A stretch of 64,000 nt of DNA, from the NCBI GenBank assembly GCA_963674805.2, contig CAXXNY010000005.1, forward strand, positions 62,001-126,000, written 5' to 3'. A program made the position numbers and the translations under genes. Source of the stretch: CALMFG01 sp963674805. Lineage in GTDB: Bacteria > Bacillota > Clostridia > Christensenellales > CALMFG01. Below, piece after piece: positions 9,226 to 18,426 of the stretch (position 1 is the stretch's first letter; each line of letters opens with the position of its first letter). The notes beneath the pieces were generated by a model. That model had not been told where the DNA came from. It made no database searches and saw only the letters and a list, made by a program, of their open reading frames with translations.

Positions 9226-9254
9226 TTGAAAATACGAATTAAAGCGAGTATACT
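9226..9254 (+). promoter_or_regulatory. Promoter of the ribose-type ABC operon
   Basis: TTGAAA at 9226-9231 and TATACT at 9249-9254 are separated by exactly 17 bp. Transcription should start near 9261, just before the hairpin at 9271-9290. Confidence 0.75.
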
Positions 9255-9270
9255 TAAACCATCAAAATAA

Positions 9271-9290
9271 CAGGCATTGTGAAATGCCTG
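9271..9290 (+). promoter_or_regulatory. 5'-end mRNA hairpin with GUGA tetraloop
   Basis: CAGGCATT (9271-9278) pairs perfectly with AATGCCTG (9283-9290) around GTGA, a GNRA tetraloop. It lies about 10 nt after the predicted transcript start, where such hairpins commonly protect the 5' end. Confidence 0.55.
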
Positions 9291-9368
9291 ATGATGGCTT
9301 TAGAACCGACGATTAGTTTTATCCTCGTTTGTTAGGGTAAAAGATAAAATAAATCGGGAGGTAACAAA

Positions 9369-10454
9369 GTGAAAAAAATAGTTGTAATGCTTTTAGTGGT
9401 CATGATGTGCATCAGCCTAGTTGCATGCGGTGGCGCAAAAGCAGAAGATGCTGCGGTTGAGGATAGCGCTTCTAATGAAGACGTTATCGAAGTCCAAGCC
9501 CAGATTGAAGAAGAAGATATCACAATTGGTTTCTGCTTTGTCGATCTTGAAACACCATTCTGGGTTGCGGGTTACAACGCGATTATCGCTACGCTTGAAG
9601 CACAAGGTATCGAAGTTATCGAATACAATGCTTCTGAAGACCCCATCAAACAACAGCAAATGTGTAATGACGCGATTGCAGAAGGCGTTGATGGCTTAAT
9701 CGTTATTCCGCAGGATGGTGACACAGCAGTTGCAATCGGCAAAGACTGTAACGACGCTGGCGTACCGCTGGGTATCTTCAACAGACCGCCGACAAACGAG
9801 GATGCAAAATACCTTGTTGCTGTTGCTGACAACGAAGCGATTTCTCAGACAGCTATGGAATACATGGCTGAAGAAGCGAAGAAAGTCGTTGAAGCAACCG
9901 GTGAAAAGGTACAGCCGCTGGTTATGGTTGGTGACTTAGGTGACCCGAATGCTGTTTTCAGAAAACAGGGCTTTGACAATGTTATTGCAGCAAATCCTGA
10001 CACCTTCAAAACTCCGATCGAAGTACAGACAAACTGGGATGCGAAAGTTGCTCTGGACAATCTGACAAGCGCAATGAAAGCAAATCCGGATGTTGGATTG
10101 CTCTTCTGCGGTTCCGACTTCCTGTATCCGCAGATCAAACAGGTTCTTGAATCACACGATATGTGGAAAAAAGTCGGTGAAGAAGGACACGTTATCTTAG
10201 GCGCAGTTGACGGCGACCAGTATGCTGGTGAACTGATGGATGAAGGCTATGTAGATGCTACCGCTGTTCAGGACTTGTACTATGAAGCTGAACTGATTAT
10301 CACAGCGATGATCGAAGCGATTAATGCAGGCGAAACCACTCCGAATAAGTGGATGGATGACCCGGGATTTGCACTAACACAGGCTAACATGGCTGAAAGA
10401 AGAATGGATATGTGGGGCAACAAGGAACGTCAGAAAGCTGGCGACATTGAATAG
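9369..10454 (+). CDS. Sugar ABC transporter substrate-binding lipoprotein (RbsB-type)
   Basis: The 361-residue precursor has a lipoprotein signal (MKKIVVMLLVVMMCISLVAC, Cys about 20), so it is anchored outside the membrane. The mature part is a periplasmic-binding-protein type I fold: ITIGFCFVDLETPFWVAGYN, then DGLIVIPQDGDTAVAIGKDC and a C-terminal VDATAVQDLYYE. This family delivers ribose, galactose, autoinducer-2-like sugars or polyols to RbsC-type permeases. Start is GTG 9369 with GGGAGGTAAC upstream. It is first in the ABC operon and is followed by a GC-rich hairpin. The ligand is unknown. Confidence 0.9.
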   Translation: MKKIVVMLLVVMMCISLVACGGAKAEDAAVEDSASNEDVIEVQAQIEEEDITIGFCFVDLETPFWVAGYNAIIATLEAQGIEVIEYNASEDPIKQQQMCNDAIAEGVDGLIVIPQDGDTAVAIGKDCNDAGVPLGIFNRPPTNEDAKYLVAVADNEAISQTAMEYMAEEAKKVVEATGEKVQPLVMVGDLGDPNAVFRKQGFDNVIAANPDTFKTPIEVQTNWDAKVALDNLTSAMKANPDVGLLFCGSDFLYPQIKQVLESHDMWKKVGEEGHVILGAVDGDQYAGELMDEGYVDATAVQDLYYEAELIITAMIEAINAGETTPNKWMDDPGFALTQANMAERRMDMWGNKERQKAGDIE

Positions 10455-10488
10455 TTAATACACCATATTCATTGATAGTCATCAAAAT

Positions 10489-10510
10489 GAGGGGAGGGAA
10501 ACCTCCCCTC
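10489..10510 (+). promoter_or_regulatory. Intercistronic GC-rich hairpin with GAAA tetraloop
   Basis: GAGGGGAGG (10489-10497) and CCTCCCCTC (10502-10510) form a 9-bp stem closed by GAAA. No T tract follows, so read-through into the permease is expected. A second 7-bp repeat (10523-10529 with 10542-10548) follows. Such hairpins typically stabilise the upstream message, giving more binding protein than permease. Confidence 0.7.
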
Positions 10511-10647
10511 AAATAACATCTGATCGAATTTTTGGGAGAGGATTCGATAACCACATGTGTGTGATATAATATAAAACGGCACACCTTAAAAGCTGAAAAT
10601 CATATTGCGAACAGCAGTTTCTGATATACAATTTCTGGAGGTATACA

Positions 10648-11769
10648 ATGTCAAAATTAAACGCAAAGCCCCCCTCATTAAAGCGGCGATTTACGATAAA
10701 AGAATTGTTTCTATCACAATATTTTATCTTGATTTTATCGCTGCTGATTTTTGGGCTGATGACCATTATTAATCCTAAAATCGCGGGGAGCAGATCTTTA
10801 ACGAATATGCTGAACAACCTGCTGCCCCTGTTTATCATGGCTGTCGGACAGATGTTTGTGCTTATCGTAGCGGGCATCGATTTGGCACAGCCGTCTATCG
10901 TGGGCTTAACTTCAGTGCTCGGCGCTGTATTAATGACCAACTCGGTGAATGAAGCGAGATTCGGCTCTTCTGTACTCTGGGGTACGGTGTTAGGTCCTGA
11001 CGGCGGACCTTTGGCCAATACGGCGGCCGCGGTTCCTGTTGCTATTATCGTGATGCTGTTAGTCGGCATGACGGTCGGATTATTAAGCGGGCTTTTTATT
11101 ACAAAATTCAAAATGGCGCCATTTATGGTAACGCTGGTGTTCCAGCAGCTATTCCTCTATTTGGCCATCTGGCTGACACAATCATTTAATATTATCGGAT
11201 TACCGGAATCCTTCGTCAATATCGGCAGAAAAGGCATCGGGATTATCCCGTATGCGTTAATTATTGCCGCGGTTGTAGGTGTCGCTGCACACCTGTTGAT
11301 GAGTAAATCGAAAACCGGAAAGTGGATTTATGCGGCCGGCGAAAACCCGGAAGCAACCCGTATATCCGGTGTCCCGACAGACCGTATGATTATTACGGCA
11401 TATGTTTTAAGCGGTTTATTCTGTGCGATCGCATCAGTTATTTATTCCGGCAGACTGCAACAGGGCAGCCCGACCATGACACGTGCGATGCTGATGGATA
11501 TTATCGGTGCGGCGGTTATCGGCGGAACATCGATGTTCGGCGGAAAAGGGAAGGTCGGCTGGGTGCTAATCGGTTGTGTATTTTTTACCCTGCTGTCCTC
11601 GGTGCTGAATATGTTAAAGCTTTCGGCGTTTATCGTAGACATCGTAAAAGGATTAATCATCCTGGTGGCAGCGTTGCTGGATGTGGTCAGAACACGGATG
11701 TCAGAAGCGCAGGATATGACAGATACGAATGTAATCAACATAGATAAGGCAGGTGAGCAGAATGCCTAA
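10648..11769 (+). CDS. ABC transporter permease (RbsC-type) 1
   Basis: The 373-residue protein is hydrophobic, with roughly eight to ten membrane segments beginning at about residue 25, and the RbsC-type landmarks LTNMLNNLLPLFIMAVGQMFVL, GIDLAQPSIVGLTSVLGAV (typical GGIDLSvG position) and a C-terminal AVIGGTSMFGGKGKVGWVLIG. It would form the membrane channel with the permease at 13279. It starts at ATG 10648 after TCTGGAGG. It overlaps the ATPase start by 8 nt. It is a little longer than typical RbsC because of a hydrophilic insertion at about residues 95-120. Confidence 0.9.
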   Translation: MSKLNAKPPSLKRRFTIKELFLSQYFILILSLLIFGLMTIINPKIAGSRSLTNMLNNLLPLFIMAVGQMFVLIVAGIDLAQPSIVGLTSVLGAVLMTNSVNEARFGSSVLWGTVLGPDGGPLANTAAAVPVAIIVMLLVGMTVGLLSGLFITKFKMAPFMVTLVFQQLFLYLAIWLTQSFNIIGLPESFVNIGRKGIGIIPYALIIAAVVGVAAHLLMSKSKTGKWIYAAGENPEATRISGVPTDRMIITAYVLSGLFCAIASVIYSGRLQQGSPTMTRAMLMDIIGAAVIGGTSMFGGKGKVGWVLIGCVFFTLLSSVLNMLKLSAFIVDIVKGLIILVAALLDVVRTRMSEAQDMTDTNVINIDKAGEQNA

Positions 11770-13258
11770 TAAATTTTTTGAAATCGAAAATATATCCAAA
11801 CGATTCTTTGGCATCCAGGCGTTAAAGGGAGTCGGCTTCTCACTGGAAAAAGGCAAGGTGCTGGGCGTTATCGGTGAAAACGGCGCCGGAAAATCAACGA
11901 TGATGAATATCATCGGCGGTGTCCACCAGCCGGATGAAGGCGTGATGCGCCACCACGGTGAGCTTTATGAACCGAGCGGCCCTTCTGACGCGATGAAACA
12001 TAAAATATCCTTCGTTCATCAGGAACTGAATTTGTTTACTAACCTGAGCATTATGGATAATTTTTTTATCGATGATTACCCCGGTAAGGGGTTGATTAAT
12101 GCGAAAAAGATGAAGCGGATGACGATGGAGATTTTAAAATCCGTTGATTTAGAAGTATCACCGGACACCTTGGTCGAAAAACTGTCCCCGGGGCAGCGCC
12201 AGCTGGTTGAAATCGCAAAGTGCCTGAGTACCCAGCCGGAGATTGTTATCTTTGACGAGCCGACCACGTCGCTTACCACGAATGAGTCAAAGCGCTTGTT
12301 CGAAATCATCGATAAACTGAAAAAGCAGGGCATTGCGATTGTCTATATATCGCATATTCTGGCTGACATTAAGAATATATCAGACCATATTATTGTACTG
12401 AGAGACGGTCAGGTAACGGATAAGGGTGACACAAAAGACTTTGATATTAAGCGGATGATTAAATCAATGGTCGGACGCGACATTACACAGCTTTATCCGG
12501 AGCGTATCTCGAAACCAAAAGACGAACTGGTCTTAGAAGTGAAGAATTTGTCGGAGCCCGGGATTTCCCATGATATTAATTTCGATTTAAGAAAAGGCGA
12601 GATTCTGGGAATATTCGGCCTTATGGGTGCAGGCCGTACGGAAATGCTGCGCATGGTATTCGGCCTTGAAGCCTACCGGACGGGAGAAGTGCTTGTCCAC
12701 GGGAAACCGTTGAAGAAGCATTCGCCAACCGCTTCAATTGCCGAACAAATCGGGTTTGTTACCGAGAACCGAAAAGAAGAAGGGCTGCATCTTGAGTTTA
12801 ATGTTCGAGAAAACATCGGGTTTGTATCAATGCCCCAATATACCACAAAGCCTTTTGAGTTTGTTAACGTAGAAAAACAAAAGAAAGCCATCGCTAAGAT
12901 TATTGACGGTTTAAAAATTAAGTCCGGACCGATTGACCGCCAGTTGGTTAAAAGCCTTTCAGGCGGGAACCAGCAAAAGGTTGTTATCGCAAAATGGCTG
13001 TTGGCTGAGCCGCAAATTCTGTTTGTGGATGAACCGACAAGGGGGATTGACGTAGGGGCAAAGTACGAGGTTTACAGCATTTTAAATCAGTTAGCAGCAG
13101 AGGGCAAGTCAATTGTTATGGTCTCCAGCGAGATTGAAGAATTGATGGGTATGTGTGACCGGATTCTTGTCATGAGCAAGGGCGAGATTTTTAGCGAGTT
13201 CTCAACCGATGAGTTCTCGCAGCATGAAATCGTCGCTGCTGCATTCAGACAAGTGTAA
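11762..13258 (+). CDS. Sugar ABC transporter ATPase with two cassettes (RbsA-type)
   Basis: A tandem ATPase of about 498 residues. The first cassette has Walker A GENGAGKS, signature LSPGQRQLVEIAK and Walker B IVIFDEPTTSL. The second has a degenerate Walker A (GLMGAGRTE), signature LSGGNQQKVVIAKW and Walker B ILFVDEPTRGID. A normal first and degenerate second site is usual in RbsA/MglA proteins. The ATG at 11762 is chosen over the GTG at 11753 because AGGTGAG at 11751-11757 is then the ribosome binding site. The overlap with the upstream permease suggests translational coupling. Confidence 0.95.
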   Translation: MPNKFFEIENISKRFFGIQALKGVGFSLEKGKVLGVIGENGAGKSTMMNIIGGVHQPDEGVMRHHGELYEPSGPSDAMKHKISFVHQELNLFTNLSIMDNFFIDDYPGKGLINAKKMKRMTMEILKSVDLEVSPDTLVEKLSPGQRQLVEIAKCLSTQPEIVIFDEPTTSLTTNESKRLFEIIDKLKKQGIAIVYISHILADIKNISDHIIVLRDGQVTDKGDTKDFDIKRMIKSMVGRDITQLYPERISKPKDELVLEVKNLSEPGISHDINFDLRKGEILGIFGLMGAGRTEMLRMVFGLEAYRTGEVLVHGKPLKKHSPTASIAEQIGFVTENRKEEGLHLEFNVRENIGFVSMPQYTTKPFEFVNVEKQKKAIAKIIDGLKIKSGPIDRQLVKSLSGGNQQKVVIAKWLLAEPQILFVDEPTRGIDVGAKYEVYSILNQLAAEGKSIVMVSSEIEELMGMCDRILVMSKGEIFSEFSTDEFSQHEIVAAAFRQV

Positions 13259-13278
13259 CCGCGAAGGTGGAGGTTGTT

Positions 13279-14286
13279 ATGCGGACGAATAAATTAATAC
13301 TACTATTACTAAAAAATATACCCATCGTGTTGTTTGTGATTATATTCCTGTTCTTTGGAATTATGAGACCGGACTTTCTGTCATTTGATAATTTCTTAGA
13401 TATATTAACGGCGGTTGCATACGTGGGTATTTTGGCAACAGGGATGACCTTCGTTATCCTGACCGGCGGAATTGACTTATCGATTGGATCGATTGTCTAT
13501 ATTTCATCGCTGATTCCGGCGCTGCTGATGCGGGACTTCGGCTTCCCCATTTGGATATCGCTGATTATCGGACTGATTATCGGCGCTTTGTTTGGTGCGT
13601 TTAACGCATTCTTCATTGTTAAAATGAAGATGCTGCCGTTTATCGTTACCTTGGCAACCATGGTTGCCGGAAAGGGGCTAAGCATACTGCTTTGCCAATC
13701 ACAGGGCGTGCGTTTTCCGGACAGTATTACGAAAATTGCATCGACGAAATTGTTTGGTGTGATACCCCTGCCGATTCTGATCCTGGCGGTGGTTGTGGGT
13801 GCGGCGGTCCTGATAGAGCGAAAAACACCGATTGGGCGGCGCATCTATGCGATCGGCAACGATGAAGAAGTGGCAAGAAAAGCGGGGATAAACTCCGACC
13901 GTGTGAAAGCGTTTGTTTATATCTTAAACGGCTTGTTTGCGGCGGTTGGTTCGATTATGCTGATTATTCAGCTTGGCGGGCTGGTCAATCCTAGCACAGG
14001 TGAAGGCGTTGAGTTCCAGGCCATCTCAGCGGCTGTACTCGGCGGCGCAAGTCTTGCCGGTGGTATCGGCTCCGTTTTCCCGGGTACGCTGATCGGCGCG
14101 ATGATTATTAAGATGCTGGACGCGGGCCTGATTTATCTCGGCACAGACGTTTATTTCCAGCCGATCGTATCCGCTATGGTAATCTTTATTGCGGTGTTAA
14201 TTGACAGCTTAAGAACGACATATATCAGAAAACTGGAAAGCAGAAATATCCGCGTTGAGGAAGACACGGAAGAAGCAGAATGTTAG
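13279..14286 (+). CDS. ABC transporter permease (RbsC-type) 2
   Basis: A second RbsC-like permease of 335 residues with the landmarks GILATGMTFVILTGGIDLSI, FIVKMKMLPFIVTLATM and AAVLGGASLAGGIGSVFPGT. It pairs with the permease at 10648 around the RbsA-type ATPase, giving a heterodimeric channel. Start is ATG 13279 with GTGGAGG 5 nt upstream; an in-frame GTG at 13267 is part of that site. The next gene, an FGGY kinase, follows within 12 nt, so uptake and phosphorylation are co-expressed. Confidence 0.92.
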   Translation: MRTNKLILLLLKNIPIVLFVIIFLFFGIMRPDFLSFDNFLDILTAVAYVGILATGMTFVILTGGIDLSIGSIVYISSLIPALLMRDFGFPIWISLIIGLIIGALFGAFNAFFIVKMKMLPFIVTLATMVAGKGLSILLCQSQGVRFPDSITKIASTKLFGVIPLPILILAVVVGAAVLIERKTPIGRRIYAIGNDEEVARKAGINSDRVKAFVYILNGLFAAVGSIMLIIQLGGLVNPSTGEGVEFQAISAAVLGGASLAGGIGSVFPGTLIGAMIIKMLDAGLIYLGTDVYFQPIVSAMVIFIAVLIDSLRTTYIRKLESRNIRVEEDTEEAEC

Positions 14287-14297
14287 AGAGGGATGGC

Positions 14298-15833
14298 ATG
14301 AAATATTTATTGGGGATTGATTACGGGACAGGTTCGGCGAAAGCGTGTATTACGGATGAAAACGCCGACATATGCGCGTATGCGAATATTGAATATCCAA
14401 TCATTACCCTTAAACCCGGATGGAGCGAGCATGATGCAAACCGTTATTGGGAGATCGCATGTGAACTCATTAAAACCTGTATCAATAAAGCGAAGATATC
14501 CCCTGAAAACATCATGGCAGTCGCAGTTTCATCTGCGCTGCCATCGATGGTGATGGTGGACAAACAGGGAAAGCCGGTAAATAACGCGTATAATCTGATG
14601 GACTGCCGCGCGATTAAAGAAATCGAGGATGTACGCGCACAGTTTGGCGAACAGCACATCTTTGATATCACGGCAAACCGAATTGAAGACCAGCCGATGC
14701 TGCTGAGCCTGCTGTGGGAAAAACGAAACCGGCCAAAGGATTTTGAACGTATTCATAAAATTCTGACGATTGACGGGTTTATCACGTTTAAGCTGACCGG
14801 GGAATTCACGGTGCATCACGCTGGCGCGGCATTTATGAACCCGGGATATGATATCCGGAAAAAAGAATTTGACAGTGATATGCTGGACGGCATGGGTATC
14901 AGCCGGGAGCTGCTGCCGACGCTTTGCAGCAGCACGGATATTGTCGGCAAAGTAACGGCAAAGGCAGAGGCAGAATCCGGACTTAAACAAGGAACAGCGG
15001 TAGCCGGCGGGCAGGTGGACTGCAATGCCGGATGGATCGGCGGCGGGGCAACAGAACCCGGCGAAATTCAGATGAATCTCGGCACATGCGGCAACTTCGG
15101 AATTATCCATAAAGATGATACGTTCTTTGACAGCATGATTGCATGCGCCTACACTGTGGACGGCACCTATATCACTATTCCCACCACAACAACGGGCGGG
15201 CAGGCGCTTCGCTATATCCGTGATAATTTTTCGCAGGCGGAGATTGCCGCGGAAAGCCTAAGCGGGATGGATGCATATGAAATGCTCAACGTCCAGGCAA
15301 AATCGATCAAGCCGGGGGCTGACGGGCTGATAGTACTGCCATACTTAATGGGCGAGCGGACACCGATTTGGGATGTGGACGCACGCGGAGTCATTTTTGG
15401 GCTGTCACTGATGCACGGCAAGGCGCATCTGGTAAGGGCGATTATGGAAGCGGTGGCTTTTGCGCTTTATGATTCATACCGTATCATCAAAGATTCGGGC
15501 AAAGAAATGAAATATCCGATTATTTTAAACGAAGGCGGCGCAAAATCCGAGCTGTGGCGTGAAATCATCACTGATGTATTCAATGTGCCGACTGCAATGG
15601 TAAAAAGCCGTGTCGGCGCACCGTTCGGGGACGCCATACTTGCCGGTGTTGCATGCGGCTGGTTTAAAGATTTTTCAATAGCCAAAGAAAAAGCAGAGTA
15701 TGTCGCGCATCGGGAACCCAGCAAAGAAAACCACGATATTTATATGGAAGCATTTCAAATTTACAAAAGCATTTACGGGCATTTAAAGGAAGACTTTAAA
15801 GCTCTGAAGGCATTTAGAGACAAGCTTAAATAA
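14298..15833 (+). CDS. FGGY-family carbohydrate kinase (second copy)
   Basis: An FGGY kinase of about 511 residues: N-terminal MKYLLGIDYGTGSAKACITD, central AGGQVDCNAGWIGGGATEPG, LGTCGNFGI, LPYLMGERTPIWD and a C-terminal ILNEGGAKSELWREI. It is not a close copy of the kinase at 6586. ATG 14298 has GAGAGGG just upstream and begins directly with the phosphate-binding strand, so I prefer it to ATG 14280. Its place straight after the ABC transporter suggests that it phosphorylates the imported compound or its first product. Confidence 0.9.
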   Translation: MKYLLGIDYGTGSAKACITDENADICAYANIEYPIITLKPGWSEHDANRYWEIACELIKTCINKAKISPENIMAVAVSSALPSMVMVDKQGKPVNNAYNLMDCRAIKEIEDVRAQFGEQHIFDITANRIEDQPMLLSLLWEKRNRPKDFERIHKILTIDGFITFKLTGEFTVHHAGAAFMNPGYDIRKKEFDSDMLDGMGISRELLPTLCSSTDIVGKVTAKAEAESGLKQGTAVAGGQVDCNAGWIGGGATEPGEIQMNLGTCGNFGIIHKDDTFFDSMIACAYTVDGTYITIPTTTTGGQALRYIRDNFSQAEIAAESLSGMDAYEMLNVQAKSIKPGADGLIVLPYLMGERTPIWDVDARGVIFGLSLMHGKAHLVRAIMEAVAFALYDSYRIIKDSGKEMKYPIILNEGGAKSELWREIITDVFNVPTAMVKSRVGAPFGDAILAGVACGWFKDFSIAKEKAEYVAHREPSKENHDIYMEAFQIYKSIYGHLKEDFKALKAFRDKLK

Positions 15834-15846
15834 TGGAGGAGACATT

Positions 15847-16896
15847 ATGAAAATGAATGCGGTTGTATTAAACAGCCCCGGTGAATACATATATACGCAG
15901 GTGGACAAGCCTGTTTGTGACGATAAAGGTATTTTGATAAAAGTAAAGGCGGTAGGCCTTTGCGGGAGCGATTTAAGAACGCTGAAAAGCGGGCATAAGA
16001 ACGTAAAACTGCCGGCAATCATCGGCCATGAAGTTGCTGGTGTTGTTGAGGAAGTCGGCAAGGACTATCACGGCATCTACAAAGTCGGCGATGATATCGC
16101 GGTTGCGCCGGTGGTGTATTGCGGCGAATGTGAGTTCTGCAAAGCCGGACGTCCCCAGTATTGCGAAAACATCAAAGAACTGGCCCAGCATTGGCCGGGC
16201 GGATTTGCTGAATATATGGCGATCCCGCCGGAGTCATTGGCAAACGGTACGCTGCAGAAGATTCCCGAGGGACTGAACTATGAATACGCTGCGGTTGCCG
16301 AACCGCCGTCATCCTGTGTGCATGCGCAGGAACGTTTGCGCGTGGGCATTGAGGATACGGTTGTGATCATCGGTGCAGGACCGATCGGCTGTTTGCATAT
16401 CTGCATCGCAAAGGCGAAAGGCGCAAAGAGGATTATTGTCGCGGATGTGAATGACAGCAGACTGGAATTAGCGAAGGCATTTGAGCCTGATGTTTTGATT
16501 AACTCCAGCGAAGTCGATTTGGTTGCCGAAGTGAAGCGCCTGACCAACGGTATGGGCGCGGATGTGGTGATTACCGCGAATCCGGTAGGTGCGACACAAG
16601 TTCAGGCGGTTGAAATGGCGAAGAAAGCCGGCAGAATTGCACTGTTCGGCGGACTGCCGCACGATAATTCGAAACCGGGAATCGATACAAATATTATTCA
16701 TTACCGTGGATTGGAACTAATCGGCACGACAACTTTTGCACCGCGCCACCATAAGCAGGTGATTGATTTGATGCAGAGCGGGCGTATTCCGGTTGAAAAA
16801 CTGGTAACGCATCGTATGCCGCTTTCTAAATTCAGTGAAGGCGTTGATTTAGCGGTTCAGGGTAAGGCGTTGAAGGTTGTTTTCGAAATGGAGTAA
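15847..16896 (+). CDS. Zinc-dependent polyol/alcohol dehydrogenase (MDR family)
   Basis: A 349-residue medium-chain dehydrogenase like sorbitol, threonine or galactitol-1-phosphate dehydrogenase. It has the catalytic-zinc region LCGSDLRTL and GHEVAGVVEEVG, a structural-zinc-like Cys cluster (YCGECEFCKAGRPQYCENI, about 93-111) and the nucleotide fold VVIIGAGPIGCLHICIAKAKG. It would oxidise a secondary alcohol with NAD. A GGAGG precedes the ATG. It lies between a kinase and a SIS isomerase, so the substrate may be phosphorylated. Confidence 0.9.
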   Translation: MKMNAVVLNSPGEYIYTQVDKPVCDDKGILIKVKAVGLCGSDLRTLKSGHKNVKLPAIIGHEVAGVVEEVGKDYHGIYKVGDDIAVAPVVYCGECEFCKAGRPQYCENIKELAQHWPGGFAEYMAIPPESLANGTLQKIPEGLNYEYAAVAEPPSSCVHAQERLRVGIEDTVVIIGAGPIGCLHICIAKAKGAKRIIVADVNDSRLELAKAFEPDVLINSSEVDLVAEVKRLTNGMGADVVITANPVGATQVQAVEMAKKAGRIALFGGLPHDNSKPGIDTNIIHYRGLELIGTTTFAPRHHKQVIDLMQSGRIPVEKLVTHRMPLSKFSEGVDLAVQGKALKVVFEME

Positions 16897-16899
16897 GCA

Positions 16900-17508
16900 A
16901 TGGATAAAGACAAACTTTTAAAAAATGCATGTGAAATGTTCAAAATAGATGGCGCAGTACTGAACGGATTAAAGGATTCGCTCAGTGCTGAAACCTATTA
17001 TCAGGTTTTTGAAATGATCCGCAGCTGTAAAGGGCGAATCGCAACGGTTGGTATGGGCACCTCGTCTGTAGCGGCACGAAAAATTGCGCATATGCTGTGT
17101 GTGGCGAATGTACCGTCATTTTTTGTATCGGCAGGAGACGCGGCACACGGCGCGTTTGGTGCCGTGCAGGAAGGCGACGTGATGATTGCGCTTTCGAAAG
17201 GCGGAAATACCGAAGAACTTGTGAACCTGATTGAATCGGTCAAAGGCAAGAAAATTAAACTGATTACGGTCACGCAAAATGCGGATTCACAGCTCGCCAA
17301 AGCCGCCGATATTGTGATGCTGCTCAACATCGGGGAATCCGACCATAAACAAATGCTGCCGACGGCGAGTATTATAGCGATTATCGCAATTTTTGATGCG
17401 ATTGCCGATGAACTGACGAAATATCCGCAGTTCAGCGACGAAGTTTTTTATTTAAACCATAATCATGGTTCGGTCGGCGCGGATTTAAAGGATAAGATTA
17501 ATCAATAA
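16900..17508 (+). CDS. SIS-domain protein, KpsF/GutQ-like (second copy)
   Basis: A 202-residue single SIS domain with GRIATVGMGTSSVAARKIAH and ALSKGGNTEELVNLI. It parallels the protein at 3121 along its length, but the diagnostic HPGG near the end of KpsF is replaced by HNHGSVGADL, so activity or substrate may differ. It begins 4 nt after the dehydrogenase with GGAG as ribosome binding site. Two diverged copies of one isomerase type in a single locus suggest two related phosphate intermediates. Confidence 0.8.
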   Translation: MDKDKLLKNACEMFKIDGAVLNGLKDSLSAETYYQVFEMIRSCKGRIATVGMGTSSVAARKIAHMLCVANVPSFFVSAGDAAHGAFGAVQEGDVMIALSKGGNTEELVNLIESVKGKKIKLITVTQNADSQLAKAADIVMLLNIGESDHKQMLPTASIIAIIAIFDAIADELTKYPQFSDEVFYLNHNHGSVGADLKDKINQ

Positions 17509-17519
17509 AAGGCATAAGT

Positions 17520-18416
17520 ATGGTAAAATTAAAGTACAGCTATTTCCAGTTGACCTTTGGACAAGAGGAAACATATCTTCGGCCCGAGCTGACTTATACG
17601 CGTTTAAAGAAATACGGATATGATGCGATAGAACTTACACCGCCTAAGGGCAGATACGGGCTGGGTGTTTCAATGGAGCAATTTGTTGGACGCCACAAAG
17701 CGCTGTCGCAAGATTTCAATCTGGCGGTCTCATGTATTAATGAATGCTGGGGCGAAGAGTGGGACCCGTTCAGCCCGGTTTATAAAACACTGACAGAACG
17801 GAAAACGGCTGATTTAGCAGTTGCTGAAACAAAGTCCAGTATTGATGTTGCTACGGAATTGAGCGCGCCGTTTGTAACCGTTGCGGTTGCGATTCACGAC
17901 GAAATCACAGCAGAAAACGTTGCAGAGTGCACTGAGATTGCCGTAAGCGCTTTGAAGAAAATGTGTGAATACGCAAAAACAAAAGGCGTTAGACTGGTCT
18001 TTGAGGCTACTAACCATCTGGAGATGGGCAAGTTTGTCAATACGGCGCTGAATCACAAGCGGTTGATCGAAATGACGGGCATGGATAACCTCGGCATTCA
18101 GCTCGACTGGTTTCATGCGAATTTTGAAGAATTAAATCCGTATGAAGCTGTAATGGATGCGTTCCCGTTGCTATGGCACCTGCATTTCAGGGATTCGAAT
18201 TCACTGACACCGGGATACGGGACTGTGGATTTTAAAGCGGCCTTAAGGGCGCTTAAGAAAACCGGCTATACCGGATATTGCACAATCGAATCCGCACCCA
18301 TGGTGCCGGATGTTGAAACGGCCGCACGAATCGGAATTGAATATTTAAAGCTTTTGGAAGAAATTGTGGATTATCAGATATCGGCTGAGTATCCCAACGG
18401 ATATCAAATAGGATGA
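17520..18416 (+). CDS. Sugar-phosphate isomerase/epimerase family TIM barrel
   Basis: A 298-residue AP-endonuclease-2/xylose-isomerase-like barrel. Acidic and His metal ligands expected for this fold are visible in LVFEATNHLE (about 159-168), IQLDWFHANFEE (about 194-205) and WHLHFRDSN (about 219-227), with a closing CTIESAP. Family members epimerise or isomerise keto-sugars, inososes or related compounds. It is co-directional with and 12 nt from the SIS gene. The substrate is not identifiable. Confidence 0.85.
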   Translation: MVKLKYSYFQLTFGQEETYLRPELTYTRLKKYGYDAIELTPPKGRYGLGVSMEQFVGRHKALSQDFNLAVSCINECWGEEWDPFSPVYKTLTERKTADLAVAETKSSIDVATELSAPFVTVAVAIHDEITAENVAECTEIAVSALKKMCEYAKTKGVRLVFEATNHLEMGKFVNTALNHKRLIEMTGMDNLGIQLDWFHANFEELNPYEAVMDAFPLLWHLHFRDSNSLTPGYGTVDFKAALRALKKTGYTGYCTIESAPMVPDVETAARIGIEYLKLLEEIVDYQISAEYPNGYQIG

Positions 18417-18426
18417 TAAAATAGCG

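Noticed and set aside
10509..11111. A 200-codon minus-strand frame across the permease start
   Set aside because: It is opposite a clear RbsC-type permease and lacks a recognisable domain or ribosome binding site.
14529..15110. A 193-codon minus-strand frame in the second FGGY kinase
   Set aside because: Shadow of the kinase coding sequence; no family features.
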